From the NCBI RefSeq assembly GCF_001423085.1, contig NZ_LMNU01000002.1, positions 62,001 through 126,000 of the forward strand: DNA of 64,000 nt, read 5' to 3'. This document shows, piece after piece, positions 8,050 to 16,820 of this stretch. Both the position numbers and the translations under genes were made by a program. The DNA is from Methylobacterium sp. Leaf125 (GTDB taxonomy: Bacteria; Pseudomonadota; Alphaproteobacteria; Rhizobiales; Beijerinckiaceae). The notes beneath the pieces are model-generated. The model did not search any database, was not told where the DNA came from, and saw only the letters and a program-made list of their open reading frames with translations. Within the stretch, counting starts at the first letter, position 1; every line of letters begins with the position of its first letter.

Positions 8050-8460
8050 CGTCACGGCGTCTTCTCGGCACCGGCGACCCGGCTGGTGGCAGCCCCCCTC
8101 CGGACCCCGTCGCCCGTGCGGGCGGCGCAGTCCGGCGGCCGTCTGATCAGGGCGCGAAGCCCCGAACCCGCCTCGTAGTGGGCGGGCCGTCCGCTCTCTC
8201 GGTGCGCCTCAGGGGACCGGGTGCAGCCGTCCGGCCTTGCAGCCGTGCGGCCTTCCCGTCCGAGACGCCTTGCGTCGCCGATGCGGCCCGGGGCGATGGC
8301 GAAACCGGGCCATCGACGCGGGGCGCCGTCTCCTCCCCCCGAGCCCCCCGACCCGGTCCGCCGGAGGGCCTCCCGTGTGGAAGGCGAGTGCCCGGACGGA
8401 ACCACAGAATAGGAATATTGTCAAGAGTTTTCGGGGGCGATGCCGGGGCCGTCCGGCCGC

Positions 8461-9648
8461 TCACAGCGCGGCGCGCAACCGCGAAAACCCCGCGTCGAGA
8501 TCCGCCTGCAGGTCCGAAAGATCCTCCAGGCCGATGTGGAAGCGCAGGCCCGGTCCGCCGGGATTCCACTGGGTGGCGGTGCGGTAGGTCTTGCAGTCGA
8601 ACGGGATGACGAGGCTCTCGAAGCCGCCCCAGGAGAAGCCCATCCCGAACAGCTCGAGGCCGTCGAGCATGGCCGCCACGGCCCGCTCCGGGGCGGGCTT
8701 CAGGATGACGCCGAACAGGCCCGAGGCGCCGGAGAAGTCGCGCGTCCAGATGGCGTGGCCGGGATCGTCGGGCAGCGCGGGATGGAGCACGCGGGCCACC
8801 TCCGGCCGGGCCTGGAGCCACCGCGCCATGGCGAGCCCCTGGGCCCCGTGCTCGCGCAGGCGCAGCGCCATGGTGCGCAGGCCGCGCAGGGCCAGGAACA
8901 CGTCCTCCGGGCCGGGGCACATGGCGAAGTGCTCGAAGGTCCGGTGCAGGGCCGGCCAGTATCGGGCGTTGGCCGAGGTCAGGCCGAGGAGCAGGTCCGA
9001 GCCGCCCGAGAGGTACTTGGTTCCGGCCTCGACCGCGATGTCGACGCCGCGCGCATGGGGCGGGAACAGCAGCGGCGTCGCCCAGGTGTTGTCCATGATC
9101 ACGGCCGCACCCCGCGCGTGCACGACCGCGGCGATGGCCGGCACGTCCTGCATCTCGAAGCTCTGCGAGCCCGGGGCCTCCACCAGCACGGCCTTCGTGG
9201 TGTCCCGCATCAGGTCGGCGATGCCGGTGCCGATCAGCGGATCGTAGTACTCGACCGCGACGCCGAAGCGCTTCAGCACGCCGTCGCAGAAGATGCGCGT
9301 CGGCCGGTAGGCGGAATCGCTCACCAGCAGGTGGTCGCCGGCCGAGACCACCGCCATCAGCGCCACCGTCAGGGCGGCGAGGCCCGACGGCGTCAGCACG
9401 GTGCCGGCGGCGCCGGCCAGCTCGCTCCAGGCCTGGGTCAGGGACTCGGTGGTCGGCGTCCCCGAGGTGCCGTAATCGAAGCGCCCGCGCCGGTGCTGGA
9501 GGTCGTCGTAGGTCGGGAACAGCACGGTCGAGCCGCGATAGATCGGCGTGTTGACGAAGCCGTGCTGGGCGGAGGGGTCGCGGCCCGCATGGACCAGGCG
9601 GGTGCTCGCCCCGAAGCGGGCGGGATCGCGGGGAGGGGTGTTCGACAT
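8461..9648 (-). CDS. metC: Cystathionine beta-lyase (PLP-dependent)
   Basis: 395 residues of the Cys/Met metabolism PLP enzyme family. It has YGTSGTPTTESL near the N-terminus (phosphate-cup Tyr), VIMDNTWATPLLF (Asp that pairs with the PLP nitrogen) and EAGTKYLSGGSDLLLG with the Schiff-base lysine. SRLRAAL is at the end. MetC splits cystathionine into homocysteine, pyruvate and ammonia in methionine synthesis. The ATG at 9648 places the start just before the RLVHAGRDP motif typical of these enzymes. It is divergent from aapJ, an arrangement I recall from other Rhizobiales. Gamma-lyase or gamma-synthase activity cannot be excluded by sequence. Confidence 0.85.
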   Translation of the reverse strand: MSNTPPRDPARFGASTRLVHAGRDPSAQHGFVNTPIYRGSTVLFPTYDDLQHRRGRFDYGTSGTPTTESLTQAWSELAGAAGTVLTPSGLAALTVALMAVVSAGDHLLVSDSAYRPTRIFCDGVLKRFGVAVEYYDPLIGTGIADLMRDTTKAVLVEAPGSQSFEMQDVPAIAAVVHARGAAVIMDNTWATPLLFPPHARGVDIAVEAGTKYLSGGSDLLLGLTSANARYWPALHRTFEHFAMCPGPEDVFLALRGLRTMALRLREHGAQGLAMARWLQARPEVARVLHPALPDDPGHAIWTRDFSGASGLFGVILKPAPERAVAAMLDGLELFGMGFSWGGFESLVIPFDCKTYRTATQWNPGGPGLRFHIGLEDLSDLQADLDAGFSRLRAAL

Positions 9649-9706
9649 CGGCACCGGTGGGCGAGGGATGGACGTGCCGCGACCGAAGCCCGGCGCGCGC
9701 GCCGGC

Positions 9707-9801
9707 GTCAAGCCGGGGCGCCGCAGGGTCGGAAGCGGAACCGCGCCCCCCGTCCCACCCAACCCGTCATTTCGGGCTCGCCCGCGGCGCCCCGGCTTGA
9801 C
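9707..9801. repeat. Perfect 18 bp inverted repeat between metC and aapJ
   Basis: GTCAAGCCGGGGCGCCGC at 9707-9724 is repeated exactly in reverse complement at 9784-9801, with a 59-base centre. It could be a regulatory site for the divergent promoters, a folded leader, or a dispersed palindromic element. No T-run follows either arm. Confidence 0.75.
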
Positions 9802-9871
9802 GGGGTGGGGTCGGTTGGCAGGTGTGAGGCCGGCGGCTTGACCCCGGCGCGCGATGCCCTGCAATGCGCGC

Positions 9872-10903
9872 ATGCGATCCCTGCCGATCCCGCTCCTCGC
9901 CGCCCTGCTCGCCGCGTCTCCGGCGCTGACCCAGACTGCGGTGCGCGCGCAAGCCGACACCCTCGCCCAGGTGCGGGCGCGCGGGCACCTCGTCTGCGGG
10001 GTCAGCGGCGGGGTGGCGGGCTTCAGCATGCCGGACGGGCAGGGGCGCTGGCACGGCCTCGACGTGGATTTCTGCCGGGCGCTCGCCGCGGCCATCTTCG
10101 ACGATCCCGACGCGGTGCGCTTCATCCCGCAATCCTCGGCCGCGCGCTTCACCGCCCTGCAATCCGGCGAGATCGACGTGCTCGCCCGCAACACGACCTG
10201 GACCCTGTCGCGCGACACCGCCGCGATGAATTTTCCGGTGATCACCTTCTTCGACGGGCAGGGATTCCTGGTCCGGAAATCCCTGGCCATCACCGCCGTC
10301 AAGCAGCTCGACCGGGCCACGATCTGCCTGCAGCAGGGCACCACCACGGAGCTCAACACCGCCGACTGGTTCCGCACGCGGGGCCTGAGCTACCAGGTCG
10401 TCACCTTCGCCAACAGCGAGCAGACCCTCGGCGCCTACGAATCCGGCCGCTGCGACGCCTACTCCACGGACAAGTCCTCCCTCTACGGCGAGCGCCTGAA
10501 GACCGCGCACCCGGAGGCGCACGTCATCCTGGAGGAGGCGATCTCGAAGGAGCCCTTCGCGCCCGGCGTGCGCCAGGGCGACGATGCCTGGCGCGACCTC
10601 GTCGCCTGGACCCACTACGCGATGATCGACGCGGAAGAGGCCGGGATCAGCCAGGCCAATGTCGACCGGCTCCGGGGCGAGACCCTGAGCCCGGACGTCA
10701 AGCGCATCCTCGGCCTCGAGGGCCGGTACGGCCAGGGCCTCGGGCTGACCGGCGACTGGGCCTACCGGATCGTCCATCATGTGGGCAATTACGGCGACGT
10801 CTTCGCCCGCAACCTCGGCGACGGCACGCCCCTGAAGATTCCCCGCGGGCTGAACGCCCTCTGGACCAACGGGGGCCTGCACTACGGGCCGCCGATCCGG
10901 TGA
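9872..10903 (+). CDS. aapJ: General L-amino acid ABC transporter, periplasmic binding protein
   Basis: 343 residues from the ATG at 9872; an in-frame ATG at 9854 is also possible. A signal peptide (LPIPLLAALLAASPALTQTAVRA) is followed by the family 3 binding-protein fold: LVCGVSGGVAGFSMPDGQGRW, DVDFCRALAAAIF, QSGEIDVLARNTTWTLSRD and DAYSTDKSSL. These segments match AapJ/BztA, which captures a broad range of L-amino acids. It is the first gene of aapJQMP, and its TGA overlaps the GTG of aapQ. The usual AapJ length is close to 340. Confidence 0.92.
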   Translation: MRSLPIPLLAALLAASPALTQTAVRAQADTLAQVRARGHLVCGVSGGVAGFSMPDGQGRWHGLDVDFCRALAAAIFDDPDAVRFIPQSSAARFTALQSGEIDVLARNTTWTLSRDTAAMNFPVITFFDGQGFLVRKSLAITAVKQLDRATICLQQGTTTELNTADWFRTRGLSYQVVTFANSEQTLGAYESGRCDAYSTDKSSLYGERLKTAHPEAHVILEEAISKEPFAPGVRQGDDAWRDLVAWTHYAMIDAEEAGISQANVDRLRGETLSPDVKRILGLEGRYGQGLGLTGDWAYRIVHHVGNYGDVFARNLGDGTPLKIPRGLNALWTNGGLHYGPPIR

Positions 10904-12120
10904 GGGCCGGTCCGCCCAGGCCCGGATCGGCACCGAGATCCGCGCGCGGCCGCGCGCTCCAGGCTCTCGCGCTGCAGGTCCTCGTCGCGCTCGCCCTCGC
11001 CGGGCTGGCCTGTCTCGCCGTCACCAACGCATCCGAAAAACTCGCGCGCCAGGGCATCACCGCCGGCTTCGGCTTCCTCGCCCAGGCCGCCGGGTTCGAC
11101 ATCGGCCAGCGGCTGATCCCCTACGCGGCCGCGACCTCGACCTACCTCGACGCGTTCTGGGTCGGGCTCCTCAACACGCTGCTGGTCTCGGGCCTCGCCA
11201 TCGGGCTCGCCACGCTCATCGGCTTCGCGGTCGGCATCGCCCGGCTCTCGCCGAACTGGCTTCTCCGGACCCTGGCGGCCACGTATGTCGAGGCCCTGCG
11301 CAACCTGCCGCTGCTGCTCCAGCTCCTGGTCTGGTACGTGGCCGTCCGGGTGATGCTGCCCGAGGCCCGCGACCCGGCGGCCTGGGGCGGGGCCTATCTC
11401 AGCCAGCGCGGGCTGGTCCTGCCGCGCCCGGAGTTTGTCGGAGCCGCCTGGCTCGTGCCCGCCGCCTTCGTGGCGGGGCTCGTCGGGGCGCGGGCCTGGA
11501 TGCGCCGGAGGGCCCGGCGCGACGCGGCCGGGGCCGAACCCGGCCCGGTCGCGGCCCCGGCCCCGGTCCTCGCCCTCGGCCTGCCGGCCTTGGCCCTCGT
11601 GCTCGGCCTGCCGGCCCTGGCCTGGATCGGGCTCGGCCTCGCCGGCCATCCGGTCGGGATCGCCTGGCCGTCCCCCGGCCCCTTCGGACCCGAGGGCGGG
11701 CTCGGAATCCTGCCGGAATTCGCCGCGCTGCTCCTCGGATTGTCCACCTACACGGCCGCCTTCATCGCCGAGATCGTGCGCGCCGGCCTGAACAGCGTGG
11801 CCCGGGGGCAGGGGGAGGCGGCGGCGGCCCTGGGCTTGAGCCGGGCCAAGACCCTGCGCCTCGTCACCATTCCGCAGGCCATGCGGGTGATCGTGCCGCC
11901 GCTGACCAGCCAGTACCTCAACGTGACGAAGAACTCGTCCCTGGCGGTGCTGATCGGCTATCCCGACCTCGTCCACGTCTTCATGGGCACGGTGCTCAAC
12001 CAGACCAACCAGGCCGTGGAGGTCGTGGCGATCACCATGGCGGTCTACCTGACCCTGAGCCTGGGCCTCGCCGCTCTGATGAACGCCTACAACCGCCGCG
12101 CGGCGCCGGTGACGCGATGA
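10900..12120 (+). CDS. aapQ: General L-amino acid ABC transporter, permease AapQ
   Basis: 406 residues from a GTG that overlaps the aapJ stop (GTGA). The C-terminal half has the His/polar amino acid permease signature, with LSTYTAAFIAEIVRAGLNSVARGQGEAAAALGLS forming the EAA loop that docks on the ATPase. The N-terminal part has the long insert characteristic of AapQ relative to small HisQ-type permeases. It forms a heterodimeric channel with AapM in the inner membrane. The segment around residues 190-230 is a Leu/Pro/Gly-rich hydrophobic stretch. Confidence 0.92.
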   Translation: MRAGPPRPGSAPRSARGRALQALALQVLVALALAGLACLAVTNASEKLARQGITAGFGFLAQAAGFDIGQRLIPYAAATSTYLDAFWVGLLNTLLVSGLAIGLATLIGFAVGIARLSPNWLLRTLAATYVEALRNLPLLLQLLVWYVAVRVMLPEARDPAAWGGAYLSQRGLVLPRPEFVGAAWLVPAAFVAGLVGARAWMRRRARRDAAGAEPGPVAAPAPVLALGLPALALVLGLPALAWIGLGLAGHPVGIAWPSPGPFGPEGGLGILPEFAALLLGLSTYTAAFIAEIVRAGLNSVARGQGEAAAALGLSRAKTLRLVTIPQAMRVIVPPLTSQYLNVTKNSSLAVLIGYPDLVHVFMGTVLNQTNQAVEVVAITMAVYLTLSLGLAALMNAYNRRAAPVTR

Positions 12121-12133
12121 GGCGGATCTCTCC

Positions 12134-12189
12134 GTGAGGATCGTGCCATGAGAATCGTGTCGTGAGAGACCTGTCATGACGATCGTGCG
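12134..12189. repeat. 14 bp tandem repeat spanning the aapM start, forming overlapping mini-ORFs
   Basis: Four exact-length 14-base units (12134, 12148, 12162, 12176), each starting RTGA and mostly ending TCGTGYC. Each of the first three units opens a five-codon frame (GTG or ATG to TGA) whose stop overlaps the start codon of the next unit. The fourth start is the aapM ATG. The gap between aapQ and aapM consists almost entirely of this array. Confidence 0.85.
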
Positions 12190-13312
12190 CGAGACCCTCC
12201 TGCCCCCGGCCCCGCCGCCGCGCCGGACCGGCGGCCCCGTCGGCTGGCTCCGGACGAACCTGTTCTCGGGGCCGGGCAACACCCTGACCACCCTGGTGAT
12301 CCTGGCCGGGCTGGCGCTCCTGCTGCCGCCGGTGTTCCGCTTCCTCGTCACCGACGCGGTCTGGAGCGGGGGGGCGGGCGAGGCCTGCCGCCCGGAGGTC
12401 GCCGGGCGCCCGGTCGGCGCCTGCTGGGCCTTCATCGGGGCCAAGATCAACTACCTCGTCTACGGCTCCTACCCGGCGGCCGAGCGCTGGCGGCCGAACC
12501 TGTTCTTCGGCCTCGTGGCGCTCAGCGCCGTCTGGATGCTGTGGCTCGACGCGCCGCGCCGCGGCCTCGGGGCGGTGTTCGTCTTCCTGGTCGGCCCGCT
12601 CCTGTCCTACGGGCTGCTCGCGGGGACCCCTGTCCTCGCCCTCGCCCCCGTGGCCACCAGCCTGTGGGGCGGCATCCTGGTGACCCTGGTGGTCTCGCTG
12701 GTGGGCATCGTCGCCGCCCTGCCGCTGGGCATCCTGCTGGCCCTCGGGCGGCGCTCCGACCTGCCGGTGCTGCGCTATGCCTGCATCGGCTTCATCGAGT
12801 TCTGGCGCGGGGTGCCGCTGATCACCGTGCTGTTCATGGCCAACGTGATGCTGCCGCTGTTCCTGCCCGGGGACCTCACGGTGGACCGGCTGGTGCGCCC
12901 GCTCGTCGGCATCGCGCTGTTCGCCTCCGCCTACATGGCCGAGGTGGTGCGCGGCGGCCTGCAGGCGATCCCCGCGGGGCAGGGGCGGGCGGCCCTGGCG
13001 CTCGGCCTCACCCGGGTCCAGGCCCTGCGCCTCGTGATCCTGCCCCAGGCCCTCAAGGTGGTGGTGCCCGGCATCGTCAACACGCTGATCGGCCTGTTCA
13101 AGGACACCACCCTGGTCTCCATCGTGGGCATCGCCGACTTCATCCGGGTGCTGGAGGCGGCGCGCGCCGATCCGCGCTGGTCGGCGCCGACCATTCCCGC
13201 CACCGCCTACGCCTTCGCGGCCCTGTTCTACCTCGCGGTCTGCTTTTCCATGGCCCGCTACGCCGCCTTCATCGAGCGGCGTCTGGCCGCCGGCGAGCGG
13301 GGCCGGGCATGA
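12176..13312 (+). CDS. aapM: General L-amino acid ABC transporter, permease AapM
   Basis: 378 residues, a polar amino acid permease with the EAA loop [30 protein letters not shown] near residue 250 and a conserved [16 protein letters not shown] segment after it. It pairs with AapQ. The ATG at 12176 is the last start of a 14 bp repeat. None of the upstream starts is open in this frame, so this start is forced. The stop overlaps the aapP start (ATGA). Confidence 0.92.
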   Translation: MTIVRETLLPPAPPPRRTGGPVGWLRTNLFSGPGNTLTTLVILAGLALLLPPVFRFLVTDAVWSGGAGEACRPEVAGRPVGACWAFIGAKINYLVYGSYPAAERWRPNLFFGLVALSAVWMLWLDAPRRGLGAVFVFLVGPLLSYGLLAGTPVLALAPVATSLWGGILVTLVVSLVGIVAALPLGILLALGRRSDLPVLRYACIGFIEFWRGVPLITVLFMANVMLPLFLPGDLTVDRLVRPLVGIALFASAYMAEVVRGGLQAIPAGQGRAALALGLTRVQALRLVILPQALKVVVPGIVNTLIGLFKDTTLVSIVGIADFIRVLEAARADPRWSAPTIPATAYAFAALFYLAVCFSMARYAAFIERRLAAGERGRA

Positions 13313-14064
13313 CGGACGGCCCCGCGACCCCTGATCTCAAGACCCCCGCCGTCGAGTTCCGCGGCGTGAACAAATGGTTCGGCACCGCCCACGTCCTGCG
13401 CGAGGTTTCCCTCACGGTGGCGAAATCCGAGCGGCTCGTGATCTGCGGTCCCTCCGGCTCGGGCAAGTCGACCCTGATCCGCTGCGTCAACGGCCTCGAG
13501 CCCTTCGCGAGCGGCACGATCCGGGTCGCCGGCCACGACCTCACCCCGGCCCGCCTCCCGGCGGTGCGGCGCGCCGTCGGCATGGTGTTCCAGCACTTCA
13601 ACCTGTTTGCCCACCTCACCGTGCTGGAGAACTGCACCCTGGCGCCGATCCACGGCCGCGGGATCGGGCGCCGGGCCGCCGAGGCGCGGGCGCGGGACGA
13701 ACTCGAACGCCTCGCCGTCGCGGATCTGGCGGACCGCATGCCCGGCCAGCTCTCCGGCGGCCAGCAGCAGCGGGTCGCCATCGCCCGCGCCCTCTGCCTC
13801 GACCCGGCGGTGATGCTGTTCGACGAGCCGACCTCGGCCCTCGATCCCGAGATGGTGCAGGAGGTGCTCGACGCCCTGACGGATCTCGCGGGATGCGGCA
13901 TGACCCTGCTCTGCGTCACCCACGAGATGGGCTTCGCCCGGCGGGTCGCCGACCGGGTGGTGTTCATGGACGCGGGCCAGATCGTCGAGGTCGCGCCGCC
14001 CGAGGCCTTCTTCGACCGCCCCGAGCATCCCCGCACCCGGGAATTTCTCGCGCGTCTTCTCTGA
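13309..14064 (+). CDS. aapP: General L-amino acid ABC transporter, ATP-binding protein
   Basis: 251 residues with all ABC ATPase motifs: Walker [10 protein letters not shown] near residue 47, Q-loop VFQHFNLF, signature [15 protein letters not shown], Walker [13 protein letters not shown] and the switch His in CVTHEMGF. It powers AapQM. It is the last gene of the aapJQMP operon, and its ATG overlaps the aapM stop. Confidence 0.95.
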   Translation: MTDGPATPDLKTPAVEFRGVNKWFGTAHVLREVSLTVAKSERLVICGPSGSGKSTLIRCVNGLEPFASGTIRVAGHDLTPARLPAVRRAVGMVFQHFNLFAHLTVLENCTLAPIHGRGIGRRAAEARARDELERLAVADLADRMPGQLSGGQQQRVAIARALCLDPAVMLFDEPTSALDPEMVQEVLDALTDLAGCGMTLLCVTHEMGFARRVADRVVFMDAGQIVEVAPPEAFFDRPEHPRTREFLARLL

Positions 14065-14162
14065 GGGATGGGAGGCCCTCTCCCTCAAATCCTCGTCGCA
14101 AGGGCCACGAGGGGATTTCAGGGCGAGCGATGTCCGAGGATGGGAAGACGGCCCCATGTCCA

Positions 14163-14194
14163 TGGACGAGTGTCTTGGACGAGTGTCTTGGACG
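14163..14194. repeat. 13 bp tandem repeat downstream of aapP
   Basis: TGGACGAGTGTCT at 14163-14175 and 14176-14188, with a partial third copy from 14189. The 245-base gap after aapP also holds a bulged inverted repeat (about 14089-14118) with no T-run, and nothing else that I recognise. Confidence 0.75.
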
Positions 14195-14309
14195 GGCTGC
14201 AACCTGCAACGGTCTGCAGGGGCTCGGACGGCCGCACGGCGTATTTACAAACCAGAGTTGCAATCGTAGGTGTCGATCATCATTCGCATCGCCTGGGACG
14301 ATCACGGGG

Positions 14310-14510
14310 ATGGAACCGTCGACGAAGCTGATGGACCGGAAAGCCCGAGCGGCTGCGGACCTGCAGCTTTTCGTCCAGCGCTACGGCCGCAAGGCCCGAT
14401 CCCGGCTCGATCCGAACGATCGCACCTACGACCGTCGGGTCGAGCAGCGCGTCAAGCGGATGAAGGCGGAACAGTTGGATGCGCTCCTTCGAAATGGCGA
14501 AGACGCGTGA
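14310..14510 (+). CDS. Small basic hypothetical protein
   Basis: 66 residues (or 59 from the ATG at 14331), rich in Arg and Lys. The central segment LQLFVQRYGRKARSRLDPNDRTYDRRVEQRVKRMKAEQLDALL has the periodic charge pattern of a helical protein and the low-bias codon pattern of a real gene. No known domain is recognised. It stands alone between the aap operon and a membrane-anchored hypothetical gene. A small nucleic-acid-binding or structural protein is possible, but this is not supported beyond composition. Confidence 0.55.
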   Translation: MEPSTKLMDRKARAAADLQLFVQRYGRKARSRLDPNDRTYDRRVEQRVKRMKAEQLDALLRNGEDA

Positions 14511-14636
14511 TCGCCCGGCATCGGCCTGCGCGGAGTTGTGCCGGCGCAGGACCGTTCGCGAGACCGGACGCTCCGGTTCGTTAACGCCGATCCGCTAAAT
14601 CCATCCCGGTACTCGCGTATCCGGGAAGCCCGTCCC

Positions 14637-15086
14637 TTGCGTATCCTGCGGAACATCGTCTTCGGCAGCGTCTTCGGCAGCAGTGCCCTGGTCATCGCCT
14701 TCGCCTGCGTCGACCGGCTCGACCACCCGGCCCCCAAGGCCTCCACCGCCTCCGCGCCGGTGGCCGCCCTCACCCGGATCCGCCCGCCCGAGCCCACCGT
14801 GACGGGCGCGCTCCCGGCCGAGACCGGACCCTCGATCGGCGACATCCTCGGGCGCGACGCCGTCGCCCGCCAGACGGTCACCCGGCCCCCTGTGCCCAAG
14901 GCCTCCACCACGCGCGAGACCCCGGGACGCGAAACGGCGACCCGGGCCCCGGCCAAGCCCGTGGCCCGGGTCGCCGCCGCGCCGGCCCCGAAGCCGGTGA
15001 AGAAGGCCGCCGAGGGCTTCGACACCGAGCGCCTGAACGCCCTGATGCGCGGCGACCCCGCCGTCACCCTCGCGCGCACCCGCTGA
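14637..15086 (+). CDS. Hypothetical membrane-anchored protein with Pro/Ala-rich tail
   Basis: 149 residues if it starts at the TTG at 14637, which has GGGAAG eight bases upstream; an in-frame GTG at 14538 would give 182 residues. The TTG start puts a hydrophobic signal anchor (FGSVFGSSALVIAFACV) at the very N-terminus, which makes more sense. The rest is Ala/Pro/Thr-rich and low in complexity, ending in the more ordered DTERLNALMRGDPAVTLA. No domain is recognised. It is likely a periplasm-facing protein. Confidence 0.55.
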   Translation: MRILRNIVFGSVFGSSALVIAFACVDRLDHPAPKASTASAPVAALTRIRPPEPTVTGALPAETGPSIGDILGRDAVARQTVTRPPVPKASTTRETPGRETATRAPAKPVARVAAAPAPKPVKKAAEGFDTERLNALMRGDPAVTLARTR

Positions 15087-15220
15087 GCGCGCCGGGCGCC
15101 CCCGCCATGCGCCATCCCGCACGGGCGGGTCCCTGAACGCCTGCTATAAGCCGCGCCCGGTCCCCCCGCGGGCCGCGGCGAGGCGGCCGGCAAAGGGCCG
15201 GCGGCAAGGGGAGGCGGCCT

Positions 15221-16063
15221 TTGGGTCTGATCTACGCGCTCGGCGCCTATCTGAGCTGGGGCCTCGTGGTCCCGGTGCATTTCCGCCTGCTCGACGCCGT
15301 GCCGGCCCCCAGCATCCTGGCCCACCGCATCGTCTGGTCGAGCCTGCTCGTCGCCGGCCTGCTCGTGGCCCTGCGCCGCCGGATCCGGAACCCCTTCCCC
15401 CTGGTGCGCCGCCACGGGCTCCTCGTCCTGTCGGCCGGGCTGATCGGCGTGAATTGGCTCCTCTACCTCCGGGCCGTGCAGTCCGGGCACATGCTCGACG
15501 CGAGTCTCGGCTACTTCATCAACCCGCTGATGAGCGTGGCCTTGGGCGCCGTGGTGCTGGGCGAGCGCCTGCGGCCGGTCCAGGCCGCGGCGGTGGCGCT
15601 GGCCGCCGGCGCCGTGCTCCTGGCCGTCGCCCTGGCGGGCAGCCTGCCCTGGGTCTCGCTCGCACTGGCCGGCAGCTTCTCGCTCTACGGGCTCGCCCGC
15701 AAGGTCGTCGGCGTCGACGCCATGGTGGGCTTCGCCGCCGAGACCCTGGTGCTCCTGCCGGTGGCGCTGATCTACCTCGCGGCCTTCGCGCCGCCGGTGA
15801 TCCAGGGCGACCCGGTGCGGGCCGGCCTCCTCCTGCTCACCGGGGCCACCACGGCGCTGCCGCTGATCTGGTTCGCGGCCGCCGCCGAGCGGCTCACCCT
15901 CGCGACGCTCGGGCTGATGCAGTACCTCGCGCCCTCCTGCCTCCTCGTCCTCAGCACCCTCGTCTACGGCGAGCGGCTGGAGCCCCACCGCGCGGTGCTG
16001 TTCGGGCTGATCTGGCTGGCGCTGGCGATCTACGCCGCCGACGCCTATCGTGCCACCCGGTAG
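15221..16063 (+). CDS. rarD: EamA/RarD family transporter (drug/metabolite transporter superfamily)
   Basis: 280 residues with ten hydrophobic segments arranged as two EamA halves. RarD-type features include an N-terminal YALGAYLSWGLVVPVHFRLL, HRIVWSSLLVAG, LRAVQSGHMLDASLGYFINPLMSVALG and LMQYLAPSCLLVLS near the end. It starts at a TTG at 15221 preceded by AAGGGGAGG at 15208-15216, a strong ribosome site that decides the start. RarD proteins are inner-membrane carriers of uncertain substrate, named from chloramphenicol-sensitivity work. It stands alone. Confidence 0.88.
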   Translation: MGLIYALGAYLSWGLVVPVHFRLLDAVPAPSILAHRIVWSSLLVAGLLVALRRRIRNPFPLVRRHGLLVLSAGLIGVNWLLYLRAVQSGHMLDASLGYFINPLMSVALGAVVLGERLRPVQAAAVALAAGAVLLAVALAGSLPWVSLALAGSFSLYGLARKVVGVDAMVGFAAETLVLLPVALIYLAAFAPPVIQGDPVRAGLLLLTGATTALPLIWFAAAAERLTLATLGLMQYLAPSCLLVLSTLVYGERLEPHRAVLFGLIWLALAIYAADAYRATR

Positions 16064-16176
16064 GCGCGAGCTGGCTGAGGGTATTCCCGCAGGACGGGCG
16101 CGACTCTCCGGCCGGGGACGCCGGCACGCCCGTCGTTTCGCATCCGGCCACGCACCGCCGATCCTGGAGATCCCCC

Positions 16177-16767
16177 ATGTCGCTGACCGCGCTTCTCGTG
16201 CCGACCTATCGGAACATGCTGGGGACCCTCGCCGGGCTGCTGGACACGGTCGAACGGCAGGCGCCGGACCGCGCCGACGGCCTGCTGTCGGCCCGCCTGG
16301 CCACGGATATGCTTCCGCTGGCCGCGCAGCTGCGCTTCGCCGCCTTCCTGGCGCAGGAAGCGACCTTCCGCCTGCGCGGCCAGGCTGTTCCTCCGTCGCT
16401 CGAGGCGGTGGCGGCCGAGGGGCGTCAGGCCGGTGACGGTCCCGGATCCTTCGCCCAGGCGCGGGGCCGGATCGGCGAGGCCTTGTCCCATCTGGACGGT
16501 CTGGCCGACGACGCGCTCGACGCGGGGGCAACGGTGCCGATCGCGATCGAACTTCCGGGCGGCGTGACCTTCGACATGACGGGCGAAGCGTTTGCGCGCG
16601 ACTGGGCGCTGCCGCAATTCTACTTCCACGTCATCACGGCTTACGCCATCCTGCGGAACCAGGGGATCGCGATCGGCAAGGCCGATTACGTGCCGCACAT
16701 GTTCGCCTATCTCAGGTCCGCACCGGCGGCGTCGGCCCAGGCGGAGCCCGGCGACGCGCGGTCCTGA
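16177..16767 (+). CDS. DUF1993 family protein
   Basis: 196 residues matching the DUF1993 family of small helical-bundle proteins related to DinB-like folds: LATDMLPLAAQLRFAAFLAQEATFRL early, FTFDMTG-like and FARDWALPQFYFHVITAYAILRNQGIAIGKADYV near the C-terminus. The His in FHVITAYAILR is well conserved in the family as I recall it. Function is unknown; DinB-like proteins often bind a metal for thiol or transferase chemistry. GGAG lies seven bases before the ATG at 16177. No operon partner is evident. Confidence 0.8.
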   Translation: MSLTALLVPTYRNMLGTLAGLLDTVERQAPDRADGLLSARLATDMLPLAAQLRFAAFLAQEATFRLRGQAVPPSLEAVAAEGRQAGDGPGSFAQARGRIGEALSHLDGLADDALDAGATVPIAIELPGGVTFDMTGEAFARDWALPQFYFHVITAYAILRNQGIAIGKADYVPHMFAYLRSAPAASAQAEPGDARS

Positions 16768-16820
16768 ATCCTGGGGCTCTCCGATCGGAGGCCGCACCGA
16801 GAGACCCGCGGGGAGGCGCC

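Larger units (their letters stand above)
7834..8460. other. 627 bp intergenic region without a convincing gene
   Basis: This gap lies between the convergent PNPOx-like and metC genes. Short reading frames in it have no recognisable domain or ribosome site. It holds a 30/31 bp tandem duplication (7861-7921), a GC hairpin followed by CTTTTC (8025-8049), and a small AT-rich island around 8401-8430 just beyond the metC stop. A TTGACA reading leftward (8424-8419) has no acceptable -10 element at normal spacing. Confidence 0.5.

Noticed and set aside
8396..8424. Leftward sigma-70 promoter for a small RNA in the 7834-8460 gap
   Set aside because: TTGACA is perfect, but the hexamer at 17-base spacing is TTCCGT and no terminator-like hairpin with a T-run reads leftward in the gap.
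8440..10899. A plus-strand frame continuous with aapQ across metC and aapJ
   Set aside because: The part before 10900 is antisense to metC and out of frame with aapJ, and has no conserved sequence. The GTG overlapping the aapJ stop is the real aapQ start.
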